64,000 nucleotides of DNA. Origin: Protula sp. h YS-2021 (Eukaryota; Annelida; Polychaeta; Sabellida; Serpulidae). The DNA lies in the NCBI GenBank assembly GCA_949752745.1, contig OX457029.1:47856228-47920227 (forward strand), given 5' to 3'. The translations under genes were made by a program, and so were the position numbers. This document shows positions 33,011 through 45,509 of this stretch, one piece after another; the stretch's first letter is position 1; every line of letters begins with the position of its first letter. Under the pieces are notes generated by a model that did not search any database, was not told the DNA's origin, and was given only the letters and a program-made list of their open reading frames with translations.

Positions 33011-34583
33011 TACTCTATGTAATTACTCATTTCTTTTATTGTATGAAAAATACACGAAAAAACCCTGCAAAATAGATGGCAAGGTTTTCTGTACGTGTCT
33101 TTTGTTCACATTTGTCCAACGAGGAAAAGCAACTTTTGTGAACGTAATAAACCCTAATTTTGGCTCATTATTTAGTTTATAATACTTGTTGTAATCATAG
33201 TACTTACGTCGTAACTCTTATATTCCCCAAAAGACTGACTGTCTGCAGATAAAAACGAATATTTCTATCCCAATTTCTATATTGTTTTTGCGTAGTTTAA
33301 ATATGGCGTCGCAGGTCTGATGAGAACACGACTTAAAATGCAATTTGTTAACATACAATTTTTTTCAATTTCTTTCTATTGTATTTCTAATATATATTTT
33401 TAACAAATTATGGTGCATTTTTTAAATTTTAGAAACAATATTTATTAATTAGGTCATGGCAATATTTCCGGCCTTGCGCCTGTTGTGTATATATATTTGT
33501 GCCGCAGGTCGTTTGCTAAAAACATCTCCGGTACACGGCAATATGTAACAGCTGATCTCTGAAAGGATCTGTTCACAGAATCGCCGTAGAGGTTGGCTGT
33601 GGAACAGAGACGTACATTAGCCCTGCTCCCCGGCGTTGTTGTCCAAGTGTTCACCGCTACGTCGGTGAGAACTTTTATCACATCTTTTTAATCGGCAAAC
33701 CCACTGAGATTCCACAAAGAAAGTGCTAATAAAAGAGAGGAACTACTTTTTTAAAATATATATCGGCTTCGTGTTTGTATATAACAATATTATGGTCCCA
33801 TTTGAGTTGGTCCCATCTATAGGACAGCACGAAAATAACTGTAGACTAAAAATGTCTTTACTGCATGACTACCTGAAGTACCAACAAACCTTCGTTGTTG
33901 TTTAACATCTAACCTCTTCGGCGGTTCGGTCTGTCCTGGTGTTCTTTTGTTAACGGTTTTAACTAGAATTACGAAAACACGTGCTTTTGGGTGTTCTTTT
34001 GCTTACGAAACCTGTAAACAAACGTGCTTCCGGCATTCTTTGTTTACATTTATTTAACGAAAGGGAAGGGTTTGATAACTGACGGCCTTGACCTTGGATA
34101 AGGTTATTCAACACCAGAGGTAAGGATGAACCGGACAAATTTAATTAAAGCACGCCTATTTGTTAAATATATTGCATATATTTTTTTTATAACAATGCTC
34201 AATGTCTATTGCGTAACACAAGTAAGCATTTAGTCTATTTAGTAAGCATAACACAAGCCAGCAATAAAATTTTTATAAATGAATGGTTCTTGAATTATAA
34301 AATTTGATAGATGTTCGTCACTACTTGTGGAAAAGATTTAATTTTTAAGGTCCCTCTCTTAACGAAACTTGTAAACAAACCTGTTCTTTTCAGTTGACGA
34401 AACCCGGAAACAAATAGCCTGTGTTCCGAATGTTTTCTTTACCACTTTCATAAGCTTTCGTAAGACCAAAAGAACACATCCTGTGTATAATGCCTTTTTA
34501 CTCTGCAGACCCACTGGGGATTCCGCTAAATAATACCAATGAAAGAAGAAAACTACTACAATTACTACTACTACTACTACTAC
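33011..34583. other. Stretch without a recognised gene
   Basis: Contains R1-type fragments (33530-33770, 34500-34550). Two related segments with CGAAACCTGTAAACAAACG and a nearby TTCTTTGTTTAC or TTTTCTTTACC lie near 34005-34060 and 34360-34440. Nothing else recognised. Confidence 0.45.
33530..33770 (-). repeat. Interspersed repeat R1, diverged inverted copy
   Basis: Contains CACAGAATCGCCGTAGAGGTT and further on CAAACCCACTGAGATTCC, related to R1 but rearranged. A shorter fragment with CCCACTGGGGATTCCGCTAA lies at 34507-34530. Confidence 0.4.
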
Positions 34584-35631
34584 GGATTCTAGACAAGTCG
34601 CCATCAATCCAACTCGCCATAAACCTCTATACCAAGTCACCGCAGCCAACTCGCCAAGATTTAGGAATTGTGTGCCAACTCACCTACACTGCTGCCAAGT
34701 CGCCAACATGTTTTCTGGTGAAATTTGCAGACACAATGTCGTTTTTTGCGACTCCATAAATACGTTGGATAATCGCTTTATATAGATAAAATTGAATGTG
34801 ACGAAAAATGGTGTGTAAAATTTGAATTAACAAAAAAAAACAATGCAAATGTAAAGCGGTGTGTGAACAAGGTAAAGCTTTTTTAAAAAAGTTTTTGTCT
34901 CCTCGTTGACCGAGTGTTGTGGATCTCCTCGGAAGGGATGCAGCCAGCAAAGGCCGTAAAGATTTAATAAAAAAAACAATGTGTATTTACATTTTATTGA
35001 ATGAAAGCTGCAAAATCAATGCAAATATTGGTTATTGGTTCAATGAATTTAAACGAACTGCAATCATACTAAGTGCAATTACCATGAAATAACTTCTTTC
35101 TTCTCATTTTTGTCAAAAAAATTGCAATCTATAGTTGGATGGAACCGCATTAAGGAAAACGTTCATAGCACAAGTGATTGCAATTAATGTGCGCAATGTG
35201 TCATTTTTTCTTTTTACAAATAATTGCAATTAAATTTGTATTTGCTAGACCAGTCGTTCAGTTGTGTTTCATTCTTTGTTTTAAGTGTAGATTATAGAAA
35301 AAGTACTTTGCAAACAAAATAGCTTTTCAACTTTCGGAGAAGTGATAATTAAAAATAAACCTAAACGCAATTAACTGTTTCAAATGAACTTTAAACATTC
35401 GACTCGGCAATGAGCAAAAGTCTATTATTCGGTAGGAAACGATAAAATAAGAATACTGAATAAAAGAAAGAAACGGTAAAAAAGACTACAAAATAAAACA
35501 AGAAATGTTGTGTGTAAGTTGTGGTGAGTTGGCACAAAAGTAGGTGACTTGGTTGCCAAGTCGCCTGTGGCGAGTTGGTATACCAAGTCGCCTTATGGCG
35601 AGTTGGATTGATGGCGACTTATCCTGACACC
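34584..35631. mobile_element. Foldback element F3 inserted in a CTA microsatellite
   Basis: Inverted arrays of CAAGTCGCC / CAACTCGCC words lie at 34592-34710 and 35523-35623. The ends are GGATTCTAGACAAGTCGCC and, inward from the right, GGTGTCAGGATAAGTCGCC. The element splits a (CTA)n run (34561-34583 and 35632-35650), which shows its boundaries. This is consistent with an 8-bp duplication that cannot be placed exactly within the microsatellite. The interior has TTGCAAT words (for example 35118, 35174, 35223) and no transposase. Confidence 0.75.
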
Positions 35632-35922
35632 TACTACTACTACTATTACTGTGTTTATACATGCTGTATAGATAACATCAGAGGTCAGCTTTTTTATAAC
35701 AACGACTTCTAGTTCCTGTGCTGCAGACCCCAAATAGTTTGAAAGAGGCCCAAAGGTAAAAAGAAGAAAAATAATTACGACAGATCAAGAGAAAATAAAA
35801 AAGAACAGATATATAAGCTCTCATTTATCTAAAGCAACTATTATTAAAAGCATCACTTGTCAAACAGACGAAAATACTTTGTTATCGCTCATCTTGTGTT
35901 TTTACAACAACAATCCACGTAG

Positions 35923-36165
35923 CTCCGAGTCAACTCTGACTTCTATAAAATCGTATGTCTCTCTGTCAGACCTATGAAGCTTTCCATTGTCCCACTAATA
36001 TAGGCCAATTTCATATGTTCTGAGGCACGAAACCTGCATACCAGTCCCTATTATTCAAACATTTATAAAAATGTCATGTTCAATATACCTTTTTGTAAAA
36101 TAGGCACAATTTTAAGTGAGCTGTATATCCTTTATTTGTTCATAAAAGTGCAGAAAAGGTAGCTT
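35923..36165 (+). repeat. Interspersed repeat R2, copy 1
   Basis: Shares CTCTCTGTCAGA, CTTTCCATTGTCCCACTAAT, CTGAGGCACGAA, CCTGCATACCAG and AGTGAGCTGT in order with 51368-51600. Confidence 0.6.
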
Positions 36166-36779
36166 CCACAACCACCTGTCAAATGCTTTTTTTTAAGATT
36201 CCGGCCCTTTAAATGTTACTTGACCACAATAAAGTGACCAAAAATATAAAGAAAGGGGTTAAAGTTTATTTGTATAATATATACTAAAATAGTTGATAGA
36301 TGCAGAATTACGTATCAATTTATTTTGCACATCCACAATATTTGACTTTTTATTATTTGCTTCTTTTTGAAATATCAATTCAAAAGTGTTTTGTTGGATA
36401 ATTACAAAAATTATTATTTTTCACGTATTTAAGTATTGTCGCTTGTATACAAACAAATGTAAATTATTGCGGAAAATATGTCGTTATTTTAGTTTTATTT
36501 TCTTTTAAAGAAAGCGTAACACAGAAGTTATATATCATTACCGTTGTACTTTGAGGGCCTTTAGCAAATGCCAATAAAGACTTATGGGTCGTTGAATCTC
36601 ACACAAGGTACCCACAAAGAGGTGCCCAGAAGCAAGAACAGCTGACCTGTTTGTCGTTATATAACGAGGCTTTGGAGCGGTTCGTGGAAACTTTGCAGCG
36701 TACCGCTTCTTGGAGCTTTAGTGTACGAGGTAAAGAACATTCAAATTCAAAGTTACATGGTAATTGGTTAAATTACAGT
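36166..36779. other. AT-rich stretch, nothing recognised
   Basis: Read on both strands for exons with splice signals, RNA genes and repeats; none was convincing. Confidence 0.4.
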
Positions 36780-37570
36780 CAGCATATGACAACCATATAG
36801 GCCACAGGATGTAACAAGACAATCCAAATCTCAGCCACACATAAAGATATCCGGCAATTCCAAAGCTGGATTTATAGTCGATTTTTGAAATTCACCCTAT
36901 TTATCCATCTAACATCCATAGCTGGTACCGTGTTAGTTTACTCACTTGTCACCATATGCCAATCATATTGGTCAGTGGAGATCAAATTTCACCTACGGAC
37001 AAAGACGTCCGGCGATTCCAAAACTGTATTTTCGGCCTCTTTTTCAAATCACTCCATATGAGTTCCTCAACTGTCACCATATGACAGCCACATGTGCCAG
37101 AGCATGTCACACGACAATCCAAATGCCACCCAGGGACAAAGAGACCCGGCAATTCCAAAATTGTATTTGTGATCCACCCTATTTATCCATCTTATACCTG
37201 GATCAGTTTTCTCAGCTGTCACCATATGACAACCATATTGGCCAGAGGATATAACATTCCATATGTCACTCACGGATAAAGATGTCCGGTAGTTCAAAAA
37301 TGGTATTTTTTGGTCAATTTATGAATTCACCTTATGTATCCGTCTTATATCCATACCTAGTACCGGATCATTTAACTCAGCTGTCACTATATGACAACCA
37401 CATGGGCCAGAGCATGTCACACGACAATCCAAATGCCACTCATGGACAAAGATATGCAGCAATTCCGAAATTGTGTTTTTAGTCCATTTATTTGAATCCA
37501 CCCTATTTATCCATCTTATACCCATAAGTGGTACCGGATCGGTTTCCTCAGCTATTACCATTCCATTGTC
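36780..37570 (+). repeat. Tandem array, period about 175-180 bp
   Basis: About four and a half units, each with CTCAGCTGTCACCATATGACA, a CCATATTGGCCAGAG or ACATGGGCCAGAGCATG segment, GGACAAAGA-GTCCGGCAATTCC and CCCTATTTATCCATCTTATA. Open frames in it are repeat artefacts. Confidence 0.75.
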
Positions 37571-37699
37571 ACCACAGCTCATATAATAACAATGATAATA
37601 ATTAGAAAATTTTCGCTAATGAGCATCGAAAATTACACTATAGACCATAATACACATGATTCTGAATGTTTAAAATTTAAGAATTACTTGAAAAATCTT

Positions 37700-37935
37700 A
37701 GTCATGCCAAACGGCCAGTTGCATCAAAACTTCGCATTACATTGCTTTTGAATACTATATTCCAGTAAACATTCAGACGTCGATAAAACGTCAATCTGAG
37801 GTTGCGTCAGTGACCTCGGCCAATCAAAACGTTATCCCTTGTAATTTGGTTGTGATTGGTACCAACCACAGATTAACGTCTTTGAAACAAAGTTTAATAG
37901 ACGTTGGATGAGCAGCTATGTTTCGCAACATCAGT
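37700..37935. repeat. ACGTC-rich interspersed repeat, copy 2
   Basis: Same order of words as 18650-18880 (CAGTTGCATCAAAAC, CCAGTAAACATTCAGACGTC, ATCTGAGGTTGCG, GTCTTTGAAACAA). A further short piece (CATCAACGTCTTTGATGCAA) lies near 38068. Confidence 0.5.
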
Positions 37936-38880
37936 TTGGTTGTAATATGATTGTAATATCGCGGCAACAGATCAATGTTTACGCGGCGTCTTTAACATCC
38001 GTTAGATAAAAACCCTGTTTAGATGTGGTTTTACTTTTCGTTGCCGAAAAGTAAACTTTCTCCGATACTTCATCAACGTCTTTGATGCAATGTTAAAAGA
38101 ATTTCGGAAAATTGATGATTTGCGACGGCGTTGAAAAGCTGGTGTCGCAAAGAAATTTAGGAAACTGCAGAAAAAGACACTTCGAGCGTATTTTTGCCAA
38201 ACCCGGAATTTTACCATTGGATTTCCGTATTCAACGATAATCCGAAGTTGATGAAACTTAAAATTTTCTAAAGCAAATGTTTATAATTCTGCCTCCCACA
38301 GAATCAGTTGTTTGCGCTGTTGCCTGTGAATCAAGAGGTTGTGAGTTCTAACTACCGCTGCAGGCACACTTTGCCATTGTCTCCCTTCATAGGTTTTGCA
38401 GGTTATATCTACAGCTCTGCCTCTCACAGAAGTACATGTAGGTCCATACTACATTAATTTAGTTTTTGTTCTTTCTTTCTTTCTTTTCCAAGGTAGAAGT
38501 TGCATTGTTTTCTTATCGATTCGGCAACATAAACGGATAGCTTTAAGAGGATCGCAATGCTGTTCGTCCCACGGATGCAGCCCGATTACTTTTAACAGCA
38601 GTGCTGCCCATGAGGCCTTCTAGCAAATCCAAATGTTTTCAAAATTGATAGGTTTCTCCTTTCACTTTTGTGATGTGCCTTGCTTTTACGGCTGGGTCAT
38701 ATGTCCTCAGATATTCTTGTAAGCATTGTTTAAAACTAAAGAAAAAATTAAAGCAGTGTAAAGAATGCTTTATTTGCCCGAGCTTCTGTCAGAAGCAGGG
38801 CTATAGAAGTCGTTGAAAGAATATGCTTATGTACGCTTTTAATCGTAGCTCCTCCTAAGTTTTTAGCCTGAATGTGTTGA
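37936..38880. other. Unannotated stretch with a SINE-like patch
   Basis: At about 38283-38365 the plus strand reads CAGTTGTTTGCGCTGTTGCC then GAGGTTGTGAGTTCTAACT, resembling part of a tRNA-derived SINE (weak A- and B-box). TCTGCCTC-CACAGA occurs twice nearby. No gene seen. Confidence 0.35.
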
Positions 38881-41715
38881 GATTTTGAATGATGGTAGCG
38901 AGCACAATTCCTATCTGGATATTAAAATTAGCTGAAATCTTGGCCAAAAACCAATTTTCTTTAAAACGTATCTGCTCCTAGTGTTTTTGTGGAACAATTA
39001 TAAAGCTATGCATCACCTGGTTATTACTTTCCTTAGTGACTGGCCAAAGATTTATAAAAATATTGGCGAAAAAAATTTCCACAAAATCTTAACTAACTGT
39101 GAAAACACCAAAAAGAATTCAGTAAAATTTTAACGATCTCCAGGAAAATAGTCTTAATGTCTTGAAATTCAAATGAGATGTAGCAGGACTCTTACCTACC
39201 TGGCTGACGCAATTTTTGGTGATTGACTATGAAATTGGCGGAAATTTTGGCGAAACACCAAACTTTTTTCAGTAAAATCTTAAATTACTCAAGGAAAATA
39301 GTATTGTCTTGAAAATGTAAGTAAAGGTAGCAAGCATTACTATCTACATGGTTGTTACGTTTTTGGTGATTGGTCAAAAAGTCGGCGAACATTTTGGCAA
39401 AAACCTAACATTCAGTAAAATAGTAACGAACTCCAGGAAAATAGCCTCACGGATTTGTAATTTTCAGTAACAGTAGAGCACATTACTACCTAAGTAGCTG
39501 TTACTTTTTTAGAAAAATCGCCAAATATTCGCGGAAATATTGGCCAAAAACTAATTTTCTGTACACTTTATCTCCTAGGGTTTTCATGTAAACATTCTAC
39601 AATTTTGACGGAAGGCAGGATACGTAGGTTTTCACCTATCTGTTACTTGTTTTGGCGATTCGTCAAAAACTGGCGGAAATGTTGGCGAAAAATTTTTTTT
39701 GTTATATCTTAACGAACTCCAGGAAAGTAGTCTCACTGTCTTGAAGTTTTACGTGAATGTAGCAGGCACTACTACCTACCTCGGTGTTACTTGTTTTGGG
39801 GATTGGCCAAAAATTAGTGGAAAAGTTGGCAAAAAACCAAAACATTTTCAGTAAAAACTCCAGGAAAATAGTATTATTATCTTGAAATTTTAGGTAAAGG
39901 TAGCAAGCATTACTACCTACCTGGCTGTTACAATTTGTAGAGATTGGCCAAAAAATTGGCGGAAATATTGGCGAAAAAATTCTTAATAAAATCTAAACTA
40001 ACGCCAGTTATATAAACTTAACTTCTTAAAATTTTGTATTAGGGAAGTGGATATTCGAACCTACTTTGCTATTGTTATCCCAGTGTAAACCAGGGATACA
40101 GATATGAGCGTGTCCGTCTGTCTGTCTGTACCCCGGAAAAACATGGTTTTGTCCGCACAAGTTCTTAAAAACTGTTTAAGGTACGGTTCTGATTTTATAC
40201 AGTGAAAATTTGTATATTGCAGATGTGCATCGTCGTATTATTTTTGAAATCGGTGAAAAATGTAGAAAATGACAAATTGTAAAAATTGCCAAAAAATTAT
40301 GTTGGACTTGTGCGATGTTTTGTCCGCAACACTTCGCATATAACAATTTGTTGCAACCTTGCACAGTGAAAATATATATACTCTAGATATCCATCATTGT
40401 ATTATTTATGACATTTGTGAAAAATTGACAAAATGACAAATTGTCGAAAATTGCCAAAAATTACATTGGACGATATTTTGTCCGCACCACTACGCATATA
40501 ATAATTTGTAGTAGTGGAATCCAATAGTTACCGGCTATAAGCTCCCCAAATGAATTTAGGACCAAAACGTTCCCAAAGCAGAGAAAACTTATGATAACCT
40601 AAATTAACTCTTAGTTAAGCTTTATGGTTTTACATGCTTTACAGGCAAAGTTAAACTAAAAAAATGTTTTGTCCGCACCACTTCGCATATAACCATTTAT
40701 TGTAGAGTCCTGCAACCTTGCACAGTGAATACATGTTTGTTGTAGATGGGCATTGTCGTATTATTTTTGAAATCGGCGAAAAGCTGATTGGGGCAATTTG
40801 GGACCGATACAACACGTCCATTATCCTGTCTCACTGAGGCTCAAAATATTTAGCCGAAATATGGGCGATAAAAAGCAATTTTTCCAAAAATGTTCTTTAA
40901 CGCCAAATAGTCTTATTGCCTTGTAATTTAATTTATTGCCACCTACCTAGCTATTCTTTGTTGTAAATCACCAAATATTGGCTAAATTTTTGGTCAAAAC
41001 GCAATTAAGATGTATATGCTCCTCTGGTTTCAATGGAATCGTGCAAATAAGTATCCATCGGGCTATCATTTTTGGCCAATCTCCAAAAATTGGTCAAAAT
41101 ATTAGCGATAAAACGTTTTTATTTGGTAAAATTTTAACCAAATCCAGAAAACAGTCTTACTGTCTTGAAACCTTACGTACAGGTACGAGAAATTGTTACC
41201 TGTACATTACTGTTTTGGTTATTTGGCTAAAAATTGGCGGAAACATTAGCAAAAAATAAAAAAAATTCAGTAAAATTATAACTCACACCACAGAACTGGC
41301 CGTCTTAAAATTTTGCTTAAAATGTGGTCAAACGTTTTTATTTGGCAACATTTTAACCAAATCCAGAAAACAGTCTTACTGTCTTGACACCTTAGGTACA
41401 GGTACCAGGAATTGTTACCTGTACATTACTTTTTTGGTGATCTGACTATTGGAATAAAATATTGGCGAAAAACTAATTCTTACTAAAATCGTTACTAGCA
41501 CTAGGAATGTAATGTTACCTACTTAAAATTTTGAATTATGGAAGTAGAAGTTAGTATCTATCTTGTTGGTAACTTTTTTAGTGATTCACCAAAAACATTA
41601 TTGAAAACGCAAGTGGCTGTAGGCATTTGGCCTTAAGCTCTTGAAATTCTGATTAATTTTGGCAGACTTTGGTACCCACCAGACTATTACGTTTTTTCGT
41701 GATTCGCCTAAAATT
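38880..41715 (+). repeat. Tandem array, period about 170-175 bp (CCAGGAAAATAGTCTTA units)
   Basis: Units contain CTCCAGGAAAATAGTCT, GTCTTGAAATTTTA, GGTAGCAAGCATTACTACCT, TTTTGGTGATTGGCCAAAAA and TTGGCGGAAATATTGGCG. The array is interrupted at about 40075-40830 by a different repeat and ends at the pogo-like element at 41724. Confidence 0.75.
40075..40830 (+). repeat. Nested tandem repeat with GTTTTGTCCGCAC units
   Basis: Four units carry TTTTGTCCGCACCACTTCGC or variants, most with CATATAACAATTTGT. Two or three add CAACCTTGCACAGTGAA. The left side begins TATCCCAGTGTAAACCAGGG and GTCCGTCTGTCTGTCTGTA. It lies inside the CCAGGAAAATAG array. Confidence 0.6.
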
Positions 41716-41723
41716 GAAAGCTA

Positions 41724-42417
41724 CAGTGAAACCCCACTATTAGGGACAAAAACTGACTGAATAATTTTGTCCCTTATGGTGGGGTGTCCCTAATTTCGAG
41801 ATCCTTTTAATTTGAGTTCTATCTGACAACTACAACTAAACTATTTGGCTATTTTTCTCACACTTTTTCCATTCACTAGCTATGATTAATTTAACTTTAT
41901 CAGATAGTAAAAGCTCGTTCCGTTTTCTTTTCACACCACCCATATTCAGACTTAATACTTATTATAAAATAACAGCTTGTATTAACTGAATATAAAGACA
42001 CTGACGCAATGGAGCACATATCAATAGCGATTGTTCGTATAAAGCTTCTCTCTTAAGCACACATCTTTTTTGTAATTAGCCGCATTGCCTTTACATGCAC
42101 TGTGTTCAATGTAGGGTACTCAATACCCAAAGATAATAATAGAGAAACACTACCGAGTAACAAGTTGATAGGGGTTGTTTACAAAACGCACGAAATATAT
42201 ACAGCAGTTTGACTGTCAACAATAGAGGGGTTGTTTTAAATGTGTAACCGAACTTAAGGGATAAAAAGACTGTCCCTAATTCTGGATAGAAGGGTGTCCA
42301 CAATAGAGGGGTCTAGATATAACAGAACTCTATGGCGTTTTAAAACAGACTGAAAAATGCTGTCCATAATTCAGGGGTGCCCATAATAGAGGTATGTCCA
42401 TATATGTCGTTTCACTG
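41724..42417. mobile_element. pogo/Tc1-like MITE with TA target duplication
   Basis: The ends are CAGTGAAAC and GTTTCACTG, flanked by TA on both sides (41722-41723, 42418-42419). Subterminal regions repeat GGACA/TGTCC words (ACTATTAGGGACA, GTGTCCCTAA, GTGTCCACAATAGAGGGG, GTGCCCATAATAGAGG). A TA duplication and CAGTG ends are typical of Tc1/mariner/pogo derivatives. No transposase frame. Confidence 0.75.
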
Positions 42418-42462
42418 TATATCCTAGGATCTCTTAGAAGAAGATCCAAAAATTTTGATCGA

Positions 42463-42463
<1 letters not shown>

Positions 42464-42538
<75 letters not shown>

Positions 42539-42567
42539 TACAGGGAATCTGTCATGGGAATCTGGGA

Positions 42568-42656
<89 letters not shown>

Positions 42657-42703
42657 ACAGGGAATCTGTCATGAAATCCCTAATTTCACAGATTCTCTGT
42701 AAC
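42464..42703. repeat. Two AT microsatellites and a hairpin sharing one short repeat
   Basis: (AT)n runs at 42464-42528 (ending (GT)5) and 42570-42653. Each is followed by GTTACAGGGAATCTGTCATG or a copy of it. After the second run the word is followed by its inverse (ACAGATTCTCTGTAAC), forming a hairpin at 42654-42703. Confidence 0.8.
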
Positions 42704-42707
42704 ATAT

Positions 42708-44058
42708 ATATATCTAAAATTAGTCATAGGGACACCATGCCTTATATTTAGCACTCAGGGAGACCATTTGTATCTTTTTTACCTTTGAGTTTAGAAAGAA
42801 AAAAATTACCAAAAAAATGTTTCTATACGTTGTAGGTAATAAGTGTGAATTTTTCTTCTTGTCATATTAAGTAGCAAAAAATAAACAAAAAAGTTGGTTT
42901 ACGGATTTTTCTATATTTTCCTTTGGCATTTTAGGCGACCTGGCTAAGTAAGTGTGTGGTTTAATGCTCTGTATATTTGGTCTCCCAAAGTAGCATATTT
43001 TGCTACTAGTTGGATGTTTTTAAAGATTTATTTTAAACCTATGTTTATTATTATCATTATTTGTTATATATATGCATTGTTTAGAAGTTATACGCATGTA
43101 CGACAGCCTTGAGAGATGACATTTTCACATATTACCAATGACTCTGTCATTTGATTCTACTTCGCATGCAAACATGTGCAAGATGCTTCAAGTTTATGGG
43201 TTAAAATATTGTTACGTGACATTTGAACTCTCCAACATTACTTTGGAAAGCAAAGAATTGAAGTATTAATTAATAATAAACAAAATGCCTCTTCAAATTA
43301 TATATATTGTCGCCTTAAGTCGGTTTATACACCTAGAAATATACAACCAGCAATAAGGAGACCATATATTTTTCATTAATATGTGCAAGATTTTAATATT
43401 ATTAAGACAAAATAGTGCTAAATGTTATTTAAACTCCTTAAAAATTACTTTGCTAGGCAAAAAAAAGTAATAACTACATAACAAAATGCCCTTTGAAGTG
43501 TTTTGTATAAGTGTGAAGCATAGTCCCCTTAGGTCGGTTTACATACTATATATATAAAAAGTAGGGATAGGTTTTATTACGTTATAATGTTTATTACGTC
43601 ATAATTCATCTTGCTCTAAAGTGGTTGTTTCTTTGAAAAAATGCCTGTTTACAGTGTTAAACTGTCTTTTTCTTCAATTTCGTGCTAAACCATGTGTAAA
43701 CATGTTGAACAGTTAAGGAAAAAATACTAGTTGCTATAATATTTTTAAATACATAATATATAGCGAATTTTAAATGGAAATGGCAGGTTTCTCTGGTCTA
43801 CTGTAAGCTGATTTTTTACAACTTGTATTTATACAAGTATAAAGTTTAATATCAAATTGAAAGCTTGTTATCAAGTGTCAACACACAAATTTAATTTTAA
43901 TCCAAAGTATATTATATTCGCTATGCCATAAAATCATTTGTTTTTGTTTTTTGTTTGTTGTGTAGTTTCGTAACGTTTAAACATGCTAAGAATTAAGGAG
44001 ACCTACTTTTGGTCTCCCTAAATTTTTGGTCTCCCTAATACTGATTTTTTAGCAAAAA
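42708..44058. mobile_element. Inverted-repeat element with AGGGAGACC words (F9)
   Basis: Left: CTAAAATTAGTCATAGGGACACCA, shortened here as its first 20 bases CTAAAATTAGTCATAGGGAC, with a second AGGGAGACCA near 42760. Right: inverted GGTCTCCCTAA twice (near 44010 and 44030), then TACTGATTTTTTAG. GGTCTCC or GGAGACC words also occur inside (near 42980 and 43353). A partial tandem duplication (TAAGTCGGTTTATACACC / TTAGGTCGGTTTACATAC) lies at 43200-43560. No transposase. Confidence 0.55.
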
Positions 44059-44082
44059 TGGTCCCCGTATTGCTGGAGGTAC

Positions 44083-45225
<1,143 letters not shown>

Positions 45226-45509
45226 ACGGACGGACGGACGGGCCAACGAGAGGTATCTTATGTGGTGGCTGCATTAAGTGGTAGCATTTGATATGCCTTA
45301 AATGCATTTAAGTGGTAGGTCACGGACAAGATTATTTGAGAATAAAAAATACTTATGTGGTGGTTTATATTTGCCCGTGCCCTTGTGTGGTTCCCAGCAG
45401 GCGTCATGTCAATGTCAATAGTGTTTATGCTTTGTGTGTGTCATTTGTAAATAAACGGAATTATATATGTGGCACTTTACTGCATAAAGATATTTTACAA
45501 CTTATCTTT

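Noticed and set aside
33454..33681. Minus-strand 75-residue frame
   Set aside because: Overlaps the R1 repeat; no domain.
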